64,000 nucleotides of DNA from Mycobacterium sp. D16Q13 (GCF_002013375.1 NZ_MAEW01000003.1:1-64000); one strand, 5' to 3'; positions 9,909-21,213 are shown, counted from the first letter of the stretch. Numbers and translations: made by a program. Notes: generated by a model not told the origin, from the letters alone.

Positions 9909-11489
9909 ATGACACGTGCACAGAAGATGGTGGCCAAAAAAGTATTGGCCCAGGTCGCTGCGCTGCTCGCGGTGACGACCGTATCCGGGTGTATCGATAC
10001 CTCCGGGTCACGCGAATTCACACCGCCACCATCGGCGTCATCGACCGCGGCAGCACCCACCCGTAGCTACCCCGGCTTGTTTCCCGAATACCGCGGAAAG
10101 TTCCATCCCAATCACACCGATCTGGGTGGGCGGAACAACGCCGAGCTCTCCAGCCTGCTGCCGACGGAGGCCGACTTCCCCGCGCAGGGAACGACCCGTC
10201 CGCCGGATATCGCCTCCGACGACGGTTCCGGGCTGGGCGTGCACGGACAAACCGATGGTGAGACGCGTCCGCCCGAATGCCTGTACACGCCCTTCGGCAA
10301 GTCCTTTTCGCGGACTCCTGATGGCTCGGACTGGAACCTGTACTACGTGGCCTCGACATTTCACGAGGCGGACCCGAACGGTAACCACATCATCGTCACC
10401 GTGAATCGTGAACGCGAGAACACCGACGTCTTCGCGTTGACCAGCACCTGGATCAAGAAGTGCGGGCAGTACGACAAGGCGTTCCCGACGTTCGCCAAGC
10501 CGGAGGTGCGGAATCGGCACGTCACCGACACCTTCGCGCCCGGTCCGACCGTCGACGGTGTGCAGACCTATGTGTACACCAGTGCGAGCACCGACCTGGA
10601 TGACGCGTCGGCGAGTGCCCAGCCTTCTGGAGTGCGTGGACAGCGCATTCTGCTCGCCAGGGTGCGCTCGGTCGTGTTCGAGGTGGAAGGCACCGACCAG
10701 GTCGACGCCGGTCTGCTGGACCAGCTGATGGCCACCACCATTGCCAACGCCAAACATGCCCCGCCACCGCCCGATCAGAACGCCGGGCGATTGGCCGCAC
10801 TTCCCACCTGCGACACCGCACCGACCCAGCCCGGGAATCCGCAAGCGGATCCGGCGCTCGACTGCACGATCCGCACCTCGGACGGCAGCGGTGTCATCTT
10901 CGAAGTGCTGGGCACCCCCGCCGGGACCATCCGCGTATTCAACGGCAGTGGTGCACAGCTGCAATCCATTCGTGTCCCCAACTCGATCTTCCAGCAGCGC
11001 GTGCCCTTCTTGCAGGACCTGGATCAAGACAAGCGCGAAGAGCTGCTGGTGGTCAGGGCAACCGGCGACCCCGCGGGCGATCTCATGGATGTGTGGCGCT
11101 CGCGGCCGAACTCCGATCAGTTCGACATGACCGGAACGATTTTCGGGGTCCCGAGATTCTGGCTGACCTCCGATCGATTCATCGGAATCTTCTCGCGCAA
11201 CGGCGCCGACGCCGGGGTGGCAGCGCTGTTCCGGTTCGTCGACAACAAGTTGGCGGTGCTGGCACTGCTGGACACCGAAAGACGTGTCGACAACAAGCCA
11301 CTCGACGATCCGAAGTGGCGCCTCAACGCCAACGTCAAATGCGCGATGAACGTGTCCGATGATCCGCCGGGAGCGCTGGGGTCACGGATGGATGCGTTAC
11401 GCGCAGCCGGCGTCGACCCAGCCACAGCCGCGGAACATTTCTGCCTGCAGCCGTGGGTGCCAACGCTGTACCGGCAGGGCGCACGGTGA
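9909..11489 (+). CDS. Exported lipoprotein with C-terminal Asp-rich (FG-GAP-like) domain
   Basis: The 526-residue protein starts at the ATG preceded by GGAGG. The frame is open far upstream, but that part is antisense to sppA. A short signal ends in the lipobox VSGC, so acylation and anchoring in the envelope are likely. Residues of about 30-290 form a first domain resembling mycobacterial DUF3558-like lipoproteins. The remaining C-terminal part is paralogous to the next gene: both share DPALDC, FEVLGTP, an Asp-rich loop [13 protein letters not shown] and a Cys pattern near the C-terminus. That loop resembles calcium-binding FG-GAP/VCBS repeats. The two genes are 7 bases apart and likely form an operon. 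Function unknown. Confidence 0.85.
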   Translation: MTRAQKMVAKKVLAQVAALLAVTTVSGCIDTSGSREFTPPPSASSTAAAPTRSYPGLFPEYRGKFHPNHTDLGGRNNAELSSLLPTEADFPAQGTTRPPDIASDDGSGLGVHGQTDGETRPPECLYTPFGKSFSRTPDGSDWNLYYVASTFHEADPNGNHIIVTVNRERENTDVFALTSTWIKKCGQYDKAFPTFAKPEVRNRHVTDTFAPGPTVDGVQTYVYTSASTDLDDASASAQPSGVRGQRILLARVRSVVFEVEGTDQVDAGLLDQLMATTIANAKHAPPPPDQNAGRLAALPTCDTAPTQPGNPQADPALDCTIRTSDGSGVIFEVLGTPAGTIRVFNGSGAQLQSIRVPNSIFQQRVPFLQDLDQDKREELLVVRATGDPAGDLMDVWRSRPNSDQFDMTGTIFGVPRFWLTSDRFIGIFSRNGADAGVAALFRFVDNKLAVLALLDTERRVDNKPLDDPKWRLNANVKCAMNVSDDPPGALGSRMDALRAAGVDPATAAEHFCLQPWVPTLYRQGAR

Positions 11490-11496
11490 GGCGCAT

Positions 11497-12300
11497 ATGA
11501 AAAAGTGGGGTTTCACTGCACTTTTCGTCGTGGGGATGACCCTGACGGCATGCAGTCACGGCGGTATTCATCGCGCCGCAACGCCGACCAGCTCGGCGCC
11601 CAGCCGCCTCGATGCGCTGCCACTGTGCTCATCGATCACGCCGCAAGCGATCGAGCCGGATCCAGACCCGGCTCTGGACTGTGTATTGCGATCCAAGGAT
11701 TCGGCGAAGCTGACGTTCGAGGTACTGGGCACACCCCCCATCACCATCAAGGTGTACGAGCCCAATGGGACCGAGCGGCAGACCTTTACCGTTCCCGTCA
11801 ACAAGCCGGAACGAACCCCGCCGCTTCTTGCCGACTTGGATCGCGACGGCCGCGATGAATTGGTCGTGGTGGACACCGTCGGCTCCGATGGCGATGTCCT
11901 GGATGTGTGGCGGGTCAACAAGGATTCGGGGAAGTTCTCTCACGCGGGACAGGTAGTCGGTTATCCGGATTTCCGGACGACCGACGAACACTTCGCCGCG
12001 TTCTACGCCAGTACCGGCGCCGGATCGGGAAGGGCATCCCTCTACCGGTTCGTCAACGACAAGGTGGTGAGCCTCGGCTCCCTCTTCGTGCAGGCGGCGG
12101 ACTGGCCGGATCCGCCCGATCCCGCCCGCACCTGGTACACCAACGGAAACACGTTGTGTTCCTTCAACTACGACGACGTTCCCCCTGGACAAGCCGAGAA
12201 GACGAACCAAGCCTTGGCGGAAGCGGGCGTGGATCCACCGTCCGCACAGGATCGATTCTGCAAGCAAGCCTGGGTTGCCGATATCTACCGGAAACGCTAG
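11497..12300 (+). CDS. Exported lipoprotein, paralogue of the preceding gene's C-terminal domain
   Basis: A protein of about 267 residues with a signal peptide and lipobox (LTAC at residues 16-19). The mature part aligns along its whole length with the C-terminal half of the upstream lipoprotein. Shared features are LDALPLC versus [40 protein letters not shown] and the terminal FC-Q-WV pattern. This is a tandem partial duplication. The start chosen is the ATG at 11497, because upstream in-frame residues overlap the previous gene and are not signal-like. A small Asp-rich loop suggests metal binding. Function unknown. Confidence 0.85.
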   Translation: MKKWGFTALFVVGMTLTACSHGGIHRAATPTSSAPSRLDALPLCSSITPQAIEPDPDPALDCVLRSKDSAKLTFEVLGTPPITIKVYEPNGTERQTFTVPVNKPERTPPLLADLDRDGRDELVVVDTVGSDGDVLDVWRVNKDSGKFSHAGQVVGYPDFRTTDEHFAAFYASTGAGSGRASLYRFVNDKVVSLGSLFVQAADWPDPPDPARTWYTNGNTLCSFNYDDVPPGQAEKTNQALAEAGVDPPSAQDRFCKQAWVADIYRKR

Positions 12301-12319
12301 CCGGACGTACCGTGGTGGG

Positions 12320-13246
12320 ATGCGGTTCTCCATCTCGATTCCCCAGTTCGACACCGGCGGCTTCGATGCCGAGGGCGTCCGCTCCTATCTGAGACGCGCC
12401 GAGGACCTCGGCTTCGAAGGCGGCTGGACCCTGGAACAGACCATCGGCGCGTCGCCGATCATCGCGCCGCTGGAGTTACTGGCCTATGCGGCGGCATGCA
12501 CCACGCGATTGCGCCTTGGTGTCGCGGTACTCGTTGCCTCACAACATGATCCGCTACAGCTGGCCTCCGCCATCACAGCGGTGGACCGGCTCAGTCACGG
12601 GCGCCTGGACATCGGGGTCGCCCCGGGCGGCGGTTCCCGCAACTTCGCGGCGTTCGGTGTGGACAAGGCGACCTTCATCGCGAGCTTCACCGAGGGACTC
12701 GATCTAATGAAGCTGGCGTGGTCAGACCAGGAACGCATCACGTTTCCTGGGCGCTTCCGGCATGTCGACGATCTGGCGATCCAGCCCAAGCCCGTTCAGC
12801 GTCCGCATCCGCCCATCTGGTTTGGCGGGCACGCGCCCGCCGCACTCGCCCGCGCGGTGCGCCATGGCGACGCCTTCCTGGGCGCGGGATCCTCCACAAC
12901 GGCTGCCTTCGCCGAGGCGGTCACGCAGCTTCACAGTGCGTTGCAGGGCCAGGGGAAGGACGCGGCCGGATTCCCGATCGGCAAGCGCGTCTACCTGATG
13001 ATCGACGACGACAGGGACCTCGCCCACGCGCGTGTCCAGGCAGGGCTGCACCGGATTTATGGCGAGATGACGGGCATTGACGCTGTGCCGGTGTGGGGCA
13101 CTGCCGATGAGGTCGCGGCTGGTCTGCGCGAGGTCGCCGACGCGGGCGCGGAGATGATCCTGCTCAATCCCGTCGGTGAGGACGTAGCGGCCGATCGTGA
13201 GCAGATGGAACGCCTTGCCGCCGAGGTCATCCCGCAACTGGCCTGA
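12320..13246 (+). CDS. LLM-class flavin-dependent oxidoreductase
   Basis: The 308-residue protein has the bacterial luciferase-like TIM-barrel signature: an N-terminal beta strand with FSISIPQFDTGGFD, GFEGGWTLEQ, LGVAVLVASQHDP, DIGVAPGGG and PPIWFGGHAP. Such enzymes use FMN or, often in mycobacteria, coenzyme F420. The sequence alone does not decide which. Substrate unknown. It is the last plus-strand gene before the convergent rplO and is followed directly by a 20-bp perfect inverted repeat. Confidence 0.85.
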   Translation: MRFSISIPQFDTGGFDAEGVRSYLRRAEDLGFEGGWTLEQTIGASPIIAPLELLAYAAACTTRLRLGVAVLVASQHDPLQLASAITAVDRLSHGRLDIGVAPGGGSRNFAAFGVDKATFIASFTEGLDLMKLAWSDQERITFPGRFRHVDDLAIQPKPVQRPHPPIWFGGHAPAALARAVRHGDAFLGAGSSTTAAFAEAVTQLHSALQGQGKDAAGFPIGKRVYLMIDDDRDLAHARVQAGLHRIYGEMTGIDAVPVWGTADEVAAGLREVADAGAEMILLNPVGEDVAADREQMERLAAEVIPQLA

Positions 13247-13248
13247 CA

Positions 13249-13306
13249 CCGAGTGTGAAGCCAGGGCGGAAAAGCGGCCGAATTGTCGCCCTGGCTTCAC
13301 ACTCGG
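13249..13306. terminator. Perfect 20-bp inverted repeat, bidirectional terminator-like
   Basis: Arms at 13249-13268 and 13287-13306 are exact reverse complements, with an 18-base loop. The element begins 3 bases after the stop of the flavin oxidoreductase gene, between convergent transcription units. No clear U-tract follows, so it may act as a U-less mycobacterial terminator or as a dispersed repeat. Confidence 0.6.
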
Positions 13307-13316
13307 CGCAACAGAA

Positions 13317-13346
13317 AGGGCGCCCACCCGAAGGTGGACGCCCTCT
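13317..13346 (-). terminator. Hairpin terminator after rplO
   Basis: GGGCGCCCACC and GGTGGACGCCC pair around a CGAA tetraloop, with one mismatch. On the minus strand a short T-rich run follows. It lies 15 bases past the rplO stop and probably ends the rpsH-rplO unit. Confidence 0.65.
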
Positions 13347-13360
13347 CCAGAAAGCAGTTA

Positions 13361-13801
13361 CTAGGCCTCGTTGACCGAGCCGCCTGCGGCGGTGATCTTC
13401 TCACGAGCCGCATCGCTGAACTTGTTGGCAGTCACCGACACCTTGACCTTGAGGTCGCCGTTGCCGAGCACCTTCACCAGCTCGTTCTTGCGCACCGCAC
13501 CCTTGGCAACCAGGGCCTCGATGGTGACGTCGCCACCCTCGGGGAACAGCCGCTCGATGTCGGCCACGTTCACCACCTGGTACTCGGTACGGAAGCGGTT
13601 CTTGAAGCCCTTGAGCTTCGGGAGCCGCATGTGGATGGGCATCTGCCCACCCTCGAAGGTCACCGGCACGTTCTTGCGTGCCTTGGTGCCCTTGGTACCG
13701 CGACCCGCGGTCTTACCCTTGGACCCCTCACCACGACCGACGCGGGTGCGCTCGGTCTTGGAGCCCGGGGCCGGGCGTAGATGATGCAATTTGATGGTCA
13801 T
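13361..13801 (-). CDS. rplO: 50S ribosomal protein L15
   Basis: A 146-residue large-subunit protein that organises 23S rRNA. It has the typical start [15 protein letters not shown], a Gly/Lys/Arg-rich N-terminal arm ([17 protein letters not shown]) and the C-terminal L15/L18e fold. It is the last gene of the rpsH-rplO segment and starts immediately at the rpmD stop. Here it is followed by a terminator rather than by secY. Confidence 0.98.
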   Translation of the reverse strand: MTIKLHHLRPAPGSKTERTRVGRGEGSKGKTAGRGTKGTKARKNVPVTFEGGQMPIHMRLPKLKGFKNRFRTEYQVVNVADIERLFPEGGDVTIEALVAKGAVRKNELVKVLGNGDLKVKVSVTANKFSDAAREKITAAGGSVNEA

Positions 13802-13984
13802 TTACTTCACGTCCTCGACGGTGACCAGGTGGCGAACCACCTGGAGCAGGCCGCGGGTCTGCGCGTTGTCCTCACGGACAACGGTCTGGCGAATCTTGCG
13901 CAGGCCCAGTGTCTTCAACGATTCGCGCTGCTTCCACCGGGATCCGATGGTGCTGCGCACCTGGGTGATCTTCAGATCAGCCAT
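13802..13984 (-). CDS. rpmD: 50S ribosomal protein L30
   Basis: A 60-residue protein whose sequence ([14 protein letters not shown] at the start, [16 protein letters not shown] at the end) is classic bacterial L30. The ATG at 13984 was chosen within a longer open frame because it gives the family length. It overlaps the rpsE stop by 8 bases, which indicates coupled translation. Confidence 0.96.
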   Translation of the reverse strand: MADLKITQVRSTIGSRWKQRESLKTLGLRKIRQTVVREDNAQTRGLLQVVRHLVTVEDVK

Positions 13985-14639
13985 GGCTGCCTCCCTGTGC
14001 TGCCGCAGCTGCGAACTCTGCACGGGCCCGGAGCATGCCGGCCGGTGCCACATCTTCGATGGGCAGACCGCGACGTGCCGCAACCTCTTCGGGGCGCTGC
14101 AGCTGCTTGAGCGCCGCGACGGTTGCGTGGACCACGTTGATGGCGTTGTCGCTACCCAGCGACTTGGCCAGGATGTCGTGCACACCAGCGCACTCCAGCA
14201 CCGCGCGAGCAGCACCACCGGCGATCACACCGGTACCGGCCGAGGCCGGACGCAGCATGACGACACCGGCGGAATCCTCACCCTGAACGGGGTGGACGAT
14301 GGTGCCGCCGATGAGCGGGACGCGGAAGAAGTTCTTGCGAGCCTCATCCACACCCTTGGCGATAGCGGCCGGAACTTCCTTGGCCTTGCCGTAGCCAACG
14401 CCCACCAGGCCGTTACCGTCGCCAACGATCACCAGCGCGGTGAAGCTGAACCGGCGACCACCCTTGACGACCTTGGAGACGCGGTTGATGGTGACAACGC
14501 GCTCCAGGTAGTTGCTCTTCTCGGCGTTGTCACGCCCACCACGACGGTCGTCGCGGTTGTCGCGGCGTCCACGGCCGCCATCGCGACCATCGTTGGCGCC
14601 GCCCGCATTATCGGGAGCGCCAGAATTGCGCTGCGCCAT
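13977..14639 (-). CDS. rpsE: 30S ribosomal protein S5
   Basis: A small-subunit protein of about 220 residues involved in decoding accuracy and mRNA unwinding. A low-complexity Asp/Arg/Gly-rich N-terminal arm (about residues 8-40, with repeats of [11 protein letters not shown] type), typical of mycobacterial S5, precedes the S5 core ([35 protein letters not shown]). Two adjacent ATGs (14642 and 14639) follow GGAAGGA, and 14639 gives the better spacing. Confidence 0.96.
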   Translation of the reverse strand: MAQRNSGAPDNAGGANDGRDGGRGRRDNRDDRRGGRDNAEKSNYLERVVTINRVSKVVKGGRRFSFTALVIVGDGNGLVGVGYGKAKEVPAAIAKGVDEARKNFFRVPLIGGTIVHPVQGEDSAGVVMLRPASAGTGVIAGGAARAVLECAGVHDILAKSLGSDNAINVVHATVAALKQLQRPEEVAARRGLPIEDVAPAGMLRARAEFAAAAAQGGSHG

Positions 14640-14670
14640 CATGCATTCCTTCCGTTGAAAGTCACGAACA

Positions 14671-15078
14671 TCAGAACACCAGCCCGTTCTCGCGGGCGGC
14701 GTCGGCGAGTGCGGCAATCCGGCCACCGTAGGTGTAGCCACCGCGGTCGAACACCACGGTGTCCACGCCGGCAGCCTTCGCACGCTCGGCGATCAGCTGA
14801 CCGACCCGAGCGCTGCGCGCCTTCTTGTCGCCGTCCACTGCCTGCACGTCGGGCTCGATGGACGAGGCCGCCGCCAGTGTGGTGCCGGTGAGATCGTTGA
14901 CCAGCTGCACGTGGATGTGGCGGGCCGAACGGTTGACGACCAGACGAGGCCGTGCGTCCGTACCGGACACCTTCTTGCGCAGACGCGCGTGGCGGCGCAG
15001 ACGCGAGGTCCGACGCGCCTCCGAAACGCTCTTGCCGACGGGCTCGTGCTGCTTCGCTTCTGTCTTCGTTTGAGCCAT
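14671..15078 (-). CDS. rplR: 50S ribosomal protein L18
   Basis: A 135-residue 5S-rRNA-binding protein. The Arg-rich segment [19 protein letters not shown] and the C-terminal [24 protein letters not shown] are diagnostic. The ATG at 15078 is preferred to the GTG at 15084, which overlaps the rplF stop. The N-terminal extension before SVSEARR is a little longer than in the M. tuberculosis protein as I remember it. Confidence 0.96.
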   Translation of the reverse strand: MAQTKTEAKQHEPVGKSVSEARRTSRLRRHARLRKKVSGTDARPRLVVNRSARHIHVQLVNDLTGTTLAAASSIEPDVQAVDGDKKARSARVGQLIAERAKAAGVDTVVFDRGGYTYGGRIAALADAARENGLVF

Positions 15079-15080
15079 GG

Positions 15081-15620
15081 TCACTTACCTGTCTTTCCGA
15101 CCTTGCGGCGGATCTGCTCACCCTCGTAGCGAATGCCCTTGCCCTTGTAGGGGTCGGGGCGACGCAGGCGGCGGATGTTGGCCGAGATCTGGCCAACCTT
15201 CTGCTTGTCGATTCCGCTGACCGAGAACTTGGTGGGGGTCTCGACCGCGAACGTGATGCCCTCGGGCGCCTCGATCAGCACGGGGTGGCTGTAACCGAGC
15301 GCGAACTCCAGGTTCGATCCCTTGGCGACGACGCGGTAACCCACGCCGAAGATCTCCATCTTGGTGGTGTAACCCTGTGTCACACCGGTCACCAGATTGG
15401 CGATCAGGGTGCGAGACAGTCCGTGCAGCGAGCGGTTGCGCCGCTCGTCATCGGGACGGGTGACCACGATGGCGCCATCGTCGTTGCGCGACACCGAAAT
15501 CGGCTCGCTCACTGTCAGTTCGAGTGTGCCCTTGGAACCCTTGACCGAAACGTTCTGGCCGTCGATGTTGACGTCCACTCCGGCGGGAACCAGCACTGGC
15601 TGCTTTCCAATACGTGACAT
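15081..15620 (-). CDS. rplF: 50S ribosomal protein L6
   Basis: A 179-residue two-domain large-subunit protein near the factor-binding site. MSRIGKQPV at the start and the C-terminal [16 protein letters not shown] signature are typical of the family. It lies 15 bases downstream of rpsH and a few bases from rplR in the usual spc order. Confidence 0.98.
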   Translation of the reverse strand: MSRIGKQPVLVPAGVDVNIDGQNVSVKGSKGTLELTVSEPISVSRNDDGAIVVTRPDDERRNRSLHGLSRTLIANLVTGVTQGYTTKMEIFGVGYRVVAKGSNLEFALGYSHPVLIEAPEGITFAVETPTKFSVSGIDKQKVGQISANIRRLRRPDPYKGKGIRYEGEQIRRKVGKTGK

Positions 15621-15635
15621 GTTTGTAGTCCTCCC

Positions 15636-16034
15636 CTACCAGACGTACGCGAGGACTTCGCCGCCCACGCCCTGTCGGGACGCCTGACGGTCGGTGAGCA
15701 GGCCAGTGGACGTGGAGATGATCGCCACGCCGAGGCCACCGAGAACCTTGGGCAGATTGGTGGATTTTGCGTACACACGCAGACCGGGCTTCGACACGCG
15801 TCGCAGGCCAGCGATGCTGCGCTCACGGCTAGGGCCGTACTTGAGCGAGACAACCAGGCTCTTGCCCACGCGGGCGTCCTCGGTGCGGTAATCGGTGATG
15901 TAGCCCTCGCGCTTGAGGATCTCGGCGATATTGGCCTTGATCTTCGAGTGCGGCAGGGTCACCTCATCGTGGTATGCCGAGTTGGCATTGCGCAGACGTG
16001 TCAGAAAGTCTGCGATCGGATCAGTCATAGTCAT
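15636..16034 (-). CDS. rpsH: 30S ribosomal protein S8
   Basis: A 132-residue 16S-rRNA-binding protein and, in E. coli, a translational repressor of the spc operon. The start [20 protein letters not shown] matches mycobacterial S8 and excludes the 26 upstream in-frame residues. It should follow rpsN directly, but here five unrelated genes (about 6.9 kb) intervene. rpsH therefore begins a new transcription unit with a leader of roughly 210 bases. Confidence 0.97.
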   Translation of the reverse strand: MTMTDPIADFLTRLRNANSAYHDEVTLPHSKIKANIAEILKREGYITDYRTEDARVGKSLVVSLKYGPSRERSIAGLRRVSKPGLRVYAKSTNLPKVLGGLGVAIISTSTGLLTDRQASRQGVGGEVLAYVW

Positions 16035-16252
16035 GACAGAGTCCATCAACCTTTCTCGCCGCGGTTCCCATACAGCACGCTCGTACCGGTTCCCGTAAAG
16101 GGCCTGGTACATCCCGTGGTGGGCCTACTGCGAAGTGATCTTCCGTATCTGACCGGGTTCGGTCAGGGGTCGTGCATCGGTAGTGCTATCCATAGAACCC
16201 GAAAGCACGTACCGACCGGCCATGGGCGAGACACAGCCCAGGCAACCGGTCA

Positions 16253-16281
16253 AGTGTAGGTGGCCTGGACGTACGGACCAA
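16253..16281 (-). promoter_or_regulatory. Candidate sigma-A-type promoter for rpsH-rplO
   Basis: On the minus strand TTGGTC (16276-16281) and TACACT (16253-16258) are separated by 17 bases. The same TACACT -10 box, in a similar CCTACACT context, precedes rplN. It would give a leader of about 210 bases before rpsH. Inference from motif and context. Confidence 0.6.
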
Positions 16282-16299
16282 ATCGGTGCCGCCGACCGG

Positions 16300-16791
16300 T
16301 CAATCGGTGGGTGTCAGCGTGAACGGCAGCCAGTAGGTACCCGGTCCATCATCCGGGCATCCCGGTGCGCCGACCGTGAATGTGCGCTCACCCGAAAAGC
16401 TGCCATCGCCGTTCGGCACCAGGAAGTCGGATCTGGCCGCGATGACCGCGCCGCCGTCGCTGCAGTGAAACGGATAGTCCGAGGACGATTCCCATCGATC
16501 GCCGTTCCACCGATAGTCGAACAGCGCGGGTGCATGGGGATTGTCGGCAAGCTCGGCCAGCCGCAACCAATGCGCCACGCACCCCTGCGCGCCACACAGG
16601 GTGGTGAAGCTCGCCGCCTGCGTTGAGGGGTCCGAGGCATCCGGCCGGCCCTCGAATGTCTGCCGTGAATGATCCAGGTAGGTGTCGTAGGTGCCGTACA
16701 GCGGCACCGGCTCAGGCCGGTCGGCGCGCGCCACCCCGGCGCCAGACAATGCCGCGACGACCGCGAGCACCAACCCGCCGCACCTGCGCAT
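16300..16791 (-). CDS. Small exported protein, unknown function
   Basis: A 163-residue protein with a clear signal peptide (about residues 1-23, ending in ARA) and a mature domain with four Cys (TLCGAQGC, HCSDG, PGCPDDG), suggesting disulfides outside the membrane. It contains several Trp and Tyr residues and resembles small secreted mycobacterial proteins of unknown role. It lies between gdhA and the rpsH promoter, within the gene block that interrupts the spc operon. Confidence 0.75.
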   Translation of the reverse strand: MRRCGGLVLAVVAALSGAGVARADRPEPVPLYGTYDTYLDHSRQTFEGRPDASDPSTQAASFTTLCGAQGCVAHWLRLAELADNPHAPALFDYRWNGDRWESSSDYPFHCSDGGAVIAARSDFLVPNGDGSFSGERTFTVGAPGCPDDGPGTYWLPFTLTPTD

Positions 16792-16847
16792 ACGTCACTG
16801 ATAACACAGCACGCACACGACCGGAGCCGAACGATCGAACACGCTCC

Positions 16848-18230
<1,383 letters not shown>

Positions 18231-18257
18231 CTAACGAGGCGGTATCAAACCGCAAGA

Positions 18258-18797
18258 CTACGCGGCAGGCGCGGGCACGATGGCCAGTGCGTTGCCCTTG
18301 ATGGTGTAGAAGAACGTGCCCTGCTCGGTCTCCGTCTCGATCACACCGGGTCCGGCAGGCACCGGATGCCCGTCGACGACGCCGACGCGCGACAGCTTCG
18401 GGTTGCTACCCGACGCGTGCCAGATCGCCCACTTCCCGTCCTTGACGCGTGCGTCTACCTGAACGAGCAGATCGTCACGCCCGTCCTGATCGATGTCGCG
18501 CAACTCGACCGCCGCGCCGTTGAGCCAGCCCTTGAACGGCTCGGAGATCGTCTGCACAACCTTGCCGTCGGCGGTGCGCACCGTGATGGTGGTCGTTGCC
18601 CCCTCCGGCTGCGGAGTGCTGGTCTTCTCGAACCGCAGGCCGAGCTGATCAGTGGACTGCAGTACCTCGGGGTCGGCACTGGCCACACCGGGAAGTGCCA
18701 CAAGGGCCAGCGCTGCGAGCGCTGCCACGCCGGTTGTGCGCAACCGCACCTTGGTGATTTCTCGTCGACCCTGCGAGACCTGCATCGGTGTGTCCAT
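18258..18797 (-). CDS. Exported protein with Asp-rich FG-GAP-like loop
   Basis: A protein of about 179 residues with a signal peptide (hydrophobic stretch AALAALALVALPGVASA). The true start is uncertain: ATG at 18797 or 18785, or the GTG nearer the hydrophobic core. The mature domain includes ELRDIDQDGRDDLLVQVD. This Asp-rich loop is of the same kind as those in the two lipoproteins at 9909-12300. Function unknown; metal binding at the cell surface is possible. Confidence 0.7.
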   Translation of the reverse strand: MDTPMQVSQGRREITKVRLRTTGVAALAALALVALPGVASADPEVLQSTDQLGLRFEKTSTPQPEGATTTITVRTADGKVVQTISEPFKGWLNGAAVELRDIDQDGRDDLLVQVDARVKDGKWAIWHASGSNPKLSRVGVVDGHPVPAGPGVIETETEQGTFFYTIKGNALAIVPAPAA

Positions 18798-19197
18798 TCG
18801 TCATAATTTGCTCAGACATGATTTCTTCGACCCCTCTCGCTGCCCAACCCTCCAGATCAGCGAGTTTGTCGAGCCACTGCCGGACTATCAGCAATGCGGC
18901 ATCACAAAGGTATACCAGCTGGACCACCGTCGCTAACTCAGCCGTTCGTTGCGAGATGCACAACACTGCGCAGAGAACTCCTGCACAGGCCACAGCCCCA
19001 GAACGTTCCCCACCGCATGACACACGCACAGCGCCGAATCGGCAGCAAAGTATCCGATCACACGACCCGGAATTGAAACGCACGCCGGTCTCGGCTCTCG
19101 CGCACCCTCCGGCACAGCAGAGGAGGTTGCTGACTCGGAATCATCTGGGCCGGCGAGGTTGGGCTGGGGTACCGCGTGTCACGTCGTGCTCGTCGAC
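18798..19197. other. Gene-free stretch of about 400 bases
   Basis: This lies between the start of the exported protein and the stop of the acyltransferase. Short open frames exist on both strands, but none has family similarity, good codon bias and a ribosome binding site together. No convincing terminator or operator was found. Confidence 0.5.
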
Positions 19198-21213
19198 TCA
19201 CGCACGAGCGTGCTCAGCGATGAGGCGCGTGAATTCCGGCTGCAGTCGTTGAGCTTCGCCCACCGTGATGTGCCCGCCGTCGCGCGCCACCCAGCGCGCA
19301 CCCAGATTGGTGCGGCATACGCCGCCCGGGCACATCGCTGAACCCAGATCAACGGTGGACACCCCGGGAAGTCCACCGGCGGCACGCTGCTCGGCCGCCA
19401 TCGCGATGTTCTGCTGGCGCTGAATGTCCGCCAACGCGACGGTGCGGCCACAGTGGGAGGGGGATGTCCAGACCTCGTAACCCGGGCATTTGTACAAATC
19501 CCAGTTCACGAAATGCGGCAAGGTATGCACGACGACCACGGGGACCCGCGCCCCCGACAGCTTCTGCAGCACAGCCGCCATCCCCTGCTGCCACAACCGG
19601 CCCTTACCGGCATCATCGCCGACCCATTCCTGCGTATCAGGAAGCCGGAAGCGGACATGTTGATCGGCCAGGAAGTAATCGCTTGATGCGGAGGCGATCA
19701 CCACCAGCCCCGGCCGGACGGCCGCCAGCGCGCTCGTCCAACCCCGCACGAAATCGATGCAGCCGGACGGTGAGGGATCGAGGACGAGCTCAACGAAGGG
19801 GCAGGCGGCGTTTGTCGCGAGGATCATCGTCCGGTTTTGCTGTGTCGCCGCCGGGATGAGCGCCTCGGCGAACTGTCCGGCGTTGGAATCACCGACAAGG
19901 ACGACCGACCGCGAATCGACGTCTCCGCCTCCGGGCCACAGGCAGTCCAGACGAGTCTTTTCGTCATCCGGCATGTTGCCGATGCACCCTCGGACGACAT
20001 CCAGATGGGCCGCTCGCTGCGCACGCGCGTCACGAATCGCGGGTGTGGCTATCTGTGCGGCACCGAATGTCACCACCGAAACGAGCACCGCCAATCCGAC
20101 GGAGGTCGCCGCGAGCCGCGGCGCCCGAAGATCGGCCAGCTTTCGACCCGCGCGAATCGGATCTTCGACGTAGCGCTTCGACAACCAGGCCGGAAGCAGC
20201 GAGAGCACGCCCGCACAGGGCACCACCCACCGATACTCGGCACTCAACAGATTGTTGGTGAAGACGATGACCGGCCAGTGCCACAGGTACCAGCTATAGG
20301 ACAAGTCCCCGATCCATTGCATCGGCGCCGAGGACAGCACCCAGCCGATGGGCTGCTGCACCGACACCGACCCCGCGACGATCAGCAGGCCCGAGCCCAG
20401 CACCGGGACCAGCGCGTTGATTCCCGGAAACGGGTCCGTCGCCGATATCCCGACGGCGCCCCACAGGACACCGGCCGCACCCAGGACGGCGATCGGCAAC
20501 GCCGCCCTACTGCTCCATCGGCGTATCCGGCTCTCCCCCAGCGCGATCAGCGCACCGACACCGAATTCCCATGCGCGCGTGGGCGAGCTGTAAAACGAGA
20601 ATGCCGCGTTGTGCGCGTGAAAAGGGAGACCATCGCTGGCCGTCAGGTAGATCGCGAGCAGCAGCGATGCCACCGACAGCGCCAGAAGCAGCGAGAACGT
20701 GACGACCAGCCGACTGGCCCGCCGCCGCGTTGCCACATAGGCGGCCAGCACCATCAGGCCCGGGAATATCAGGTAGAACTGCTCCTCGACTGCCAGCGAC
20801 CAGGTGTGCAGGAAGGGATTCATCGCCGCCGGCGCGGCGAAGTAGCCCGAGGGTTCCAGGAAAAGCACCGCGTTCGAGACGAACAACGCCGCGGCCGCGG
20901 CGGTTCGCGCCGCGACCTGCATTGACCCCAGCGGACTTTGGATGACGGCGGTCACCGGGAGCACCACGATAATCAGGAGCGCGAGCGCGGGCAGCAGACG
21001 CCGCACCCGGCGTGCGTAGAAGCGCCGCACGTTGATGCGCCCCGCCCGATCGGTCTCACGCAGCAGCAGTCGGGTGATCACGAATCCAGAGATCACGAAG
21101 AAGACGTCGACACCGACGAATCCGCCGGAGACGGGCAGACCGCTGTGATAGGCGACGACAAGGAGAACGGCTACCGCCCGCAACCCTTGAATGTCGCGAC
21201 GGCGGTCAACCAC
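19198..21213 (-). CDS. Membrane acyltransferase (OafA/YrhL type) with C-terminal SGNH domain
   Basis: A 671-residue two-part protein. The N-terminal part (to about residue 380) has around ten membrane segments and the acyltransferase-3 hallmarks RRRDIQGLRAVAVLLVV, GVDVFFVISGFVIT, RRFYARRVRRLLPA and HTWSLAVEEQFYLIFP. The C-terminal extracytoplasmic part is SGNH-like, with VVLVGDSNAGQF as block I and DGGHITVGEA near the end as the Asp-His block. Such fusions O-acylate surface polysaccharides or glycolipids; the acceptor here is unknown. Confidence 0.88.
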   Translation of the reverse strand: MVDRRRDIQGLRAVAVLLVVAYHSGLPVSGGFVGVDVFFVISGFVITRLLLRETDRAGRINVRRFYARRVRRLLPALALLIIVVLPVTAVIQSPLGSMQVAARTAAAAALFVSNAVLFLEPSGYFAAPAAMNPFLHTWSLAVEEQFYLIFPGLMVLAAYVATRRRASRLVVTFSLLLALSVASLLLAIYLTASDGLPFHAHNAAFSFYSSPTRAWEFGVGALIALGESRIRRWSSRAALPIAVLGAAGVLWGAVGISATDPFPGINALVPVLGSGLLIVAGSVSVQQPIGWVLSSAPMQWIGDLSYSWYLWHWPVIVFTNNLLSAEYRWVVPCAGVLSLLPAWLSKRYVEDPIRAGRKLADLRAPRLAATSVGLAVLVSVVTFGAAQIATPAIRDARAQRAAHLDVVRGCIGNMPDDEKTRLDCLWPGGGDVDSRSVVLVGDSNAGQFAEALIPAATQQNRTMILATNAACPFVELVLDPSPSGCIDFVRGWTSALAAVRPGLVVIASASSDYFLADQHVRFRLPDTQEWVGDDAGKGRLWQQGMAAVLQKLSGARVPVVVVHTLPHFVNWDLYKCPGYEVWTSPSHCGRTVALADIQRQQNIAMAAEQRAAGGLPGVSTVDLGSAMCPGGVCRTNLGARWVARDGGHITVGEAQRLQPEFTRLIAEHARA

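Noticed and set aside
16183..16626. 147-codon plus-strand frame
   Set aside because: It overlaps the rpsH promoter and is antisense to an exported protein gene with a clear signal peptide.
18241..18257. Short GCGGT/ACCGC hairpin after gdhA region
   Set aside because: Only a 5-bp stem without a U-tract; too weak to call a terminator.
18788..19252. Plus-strand frames in the 400-base gap before the acyltransferase stop
   Set aside because: No ribosome binding site, skewed composition and no recognisable domain.
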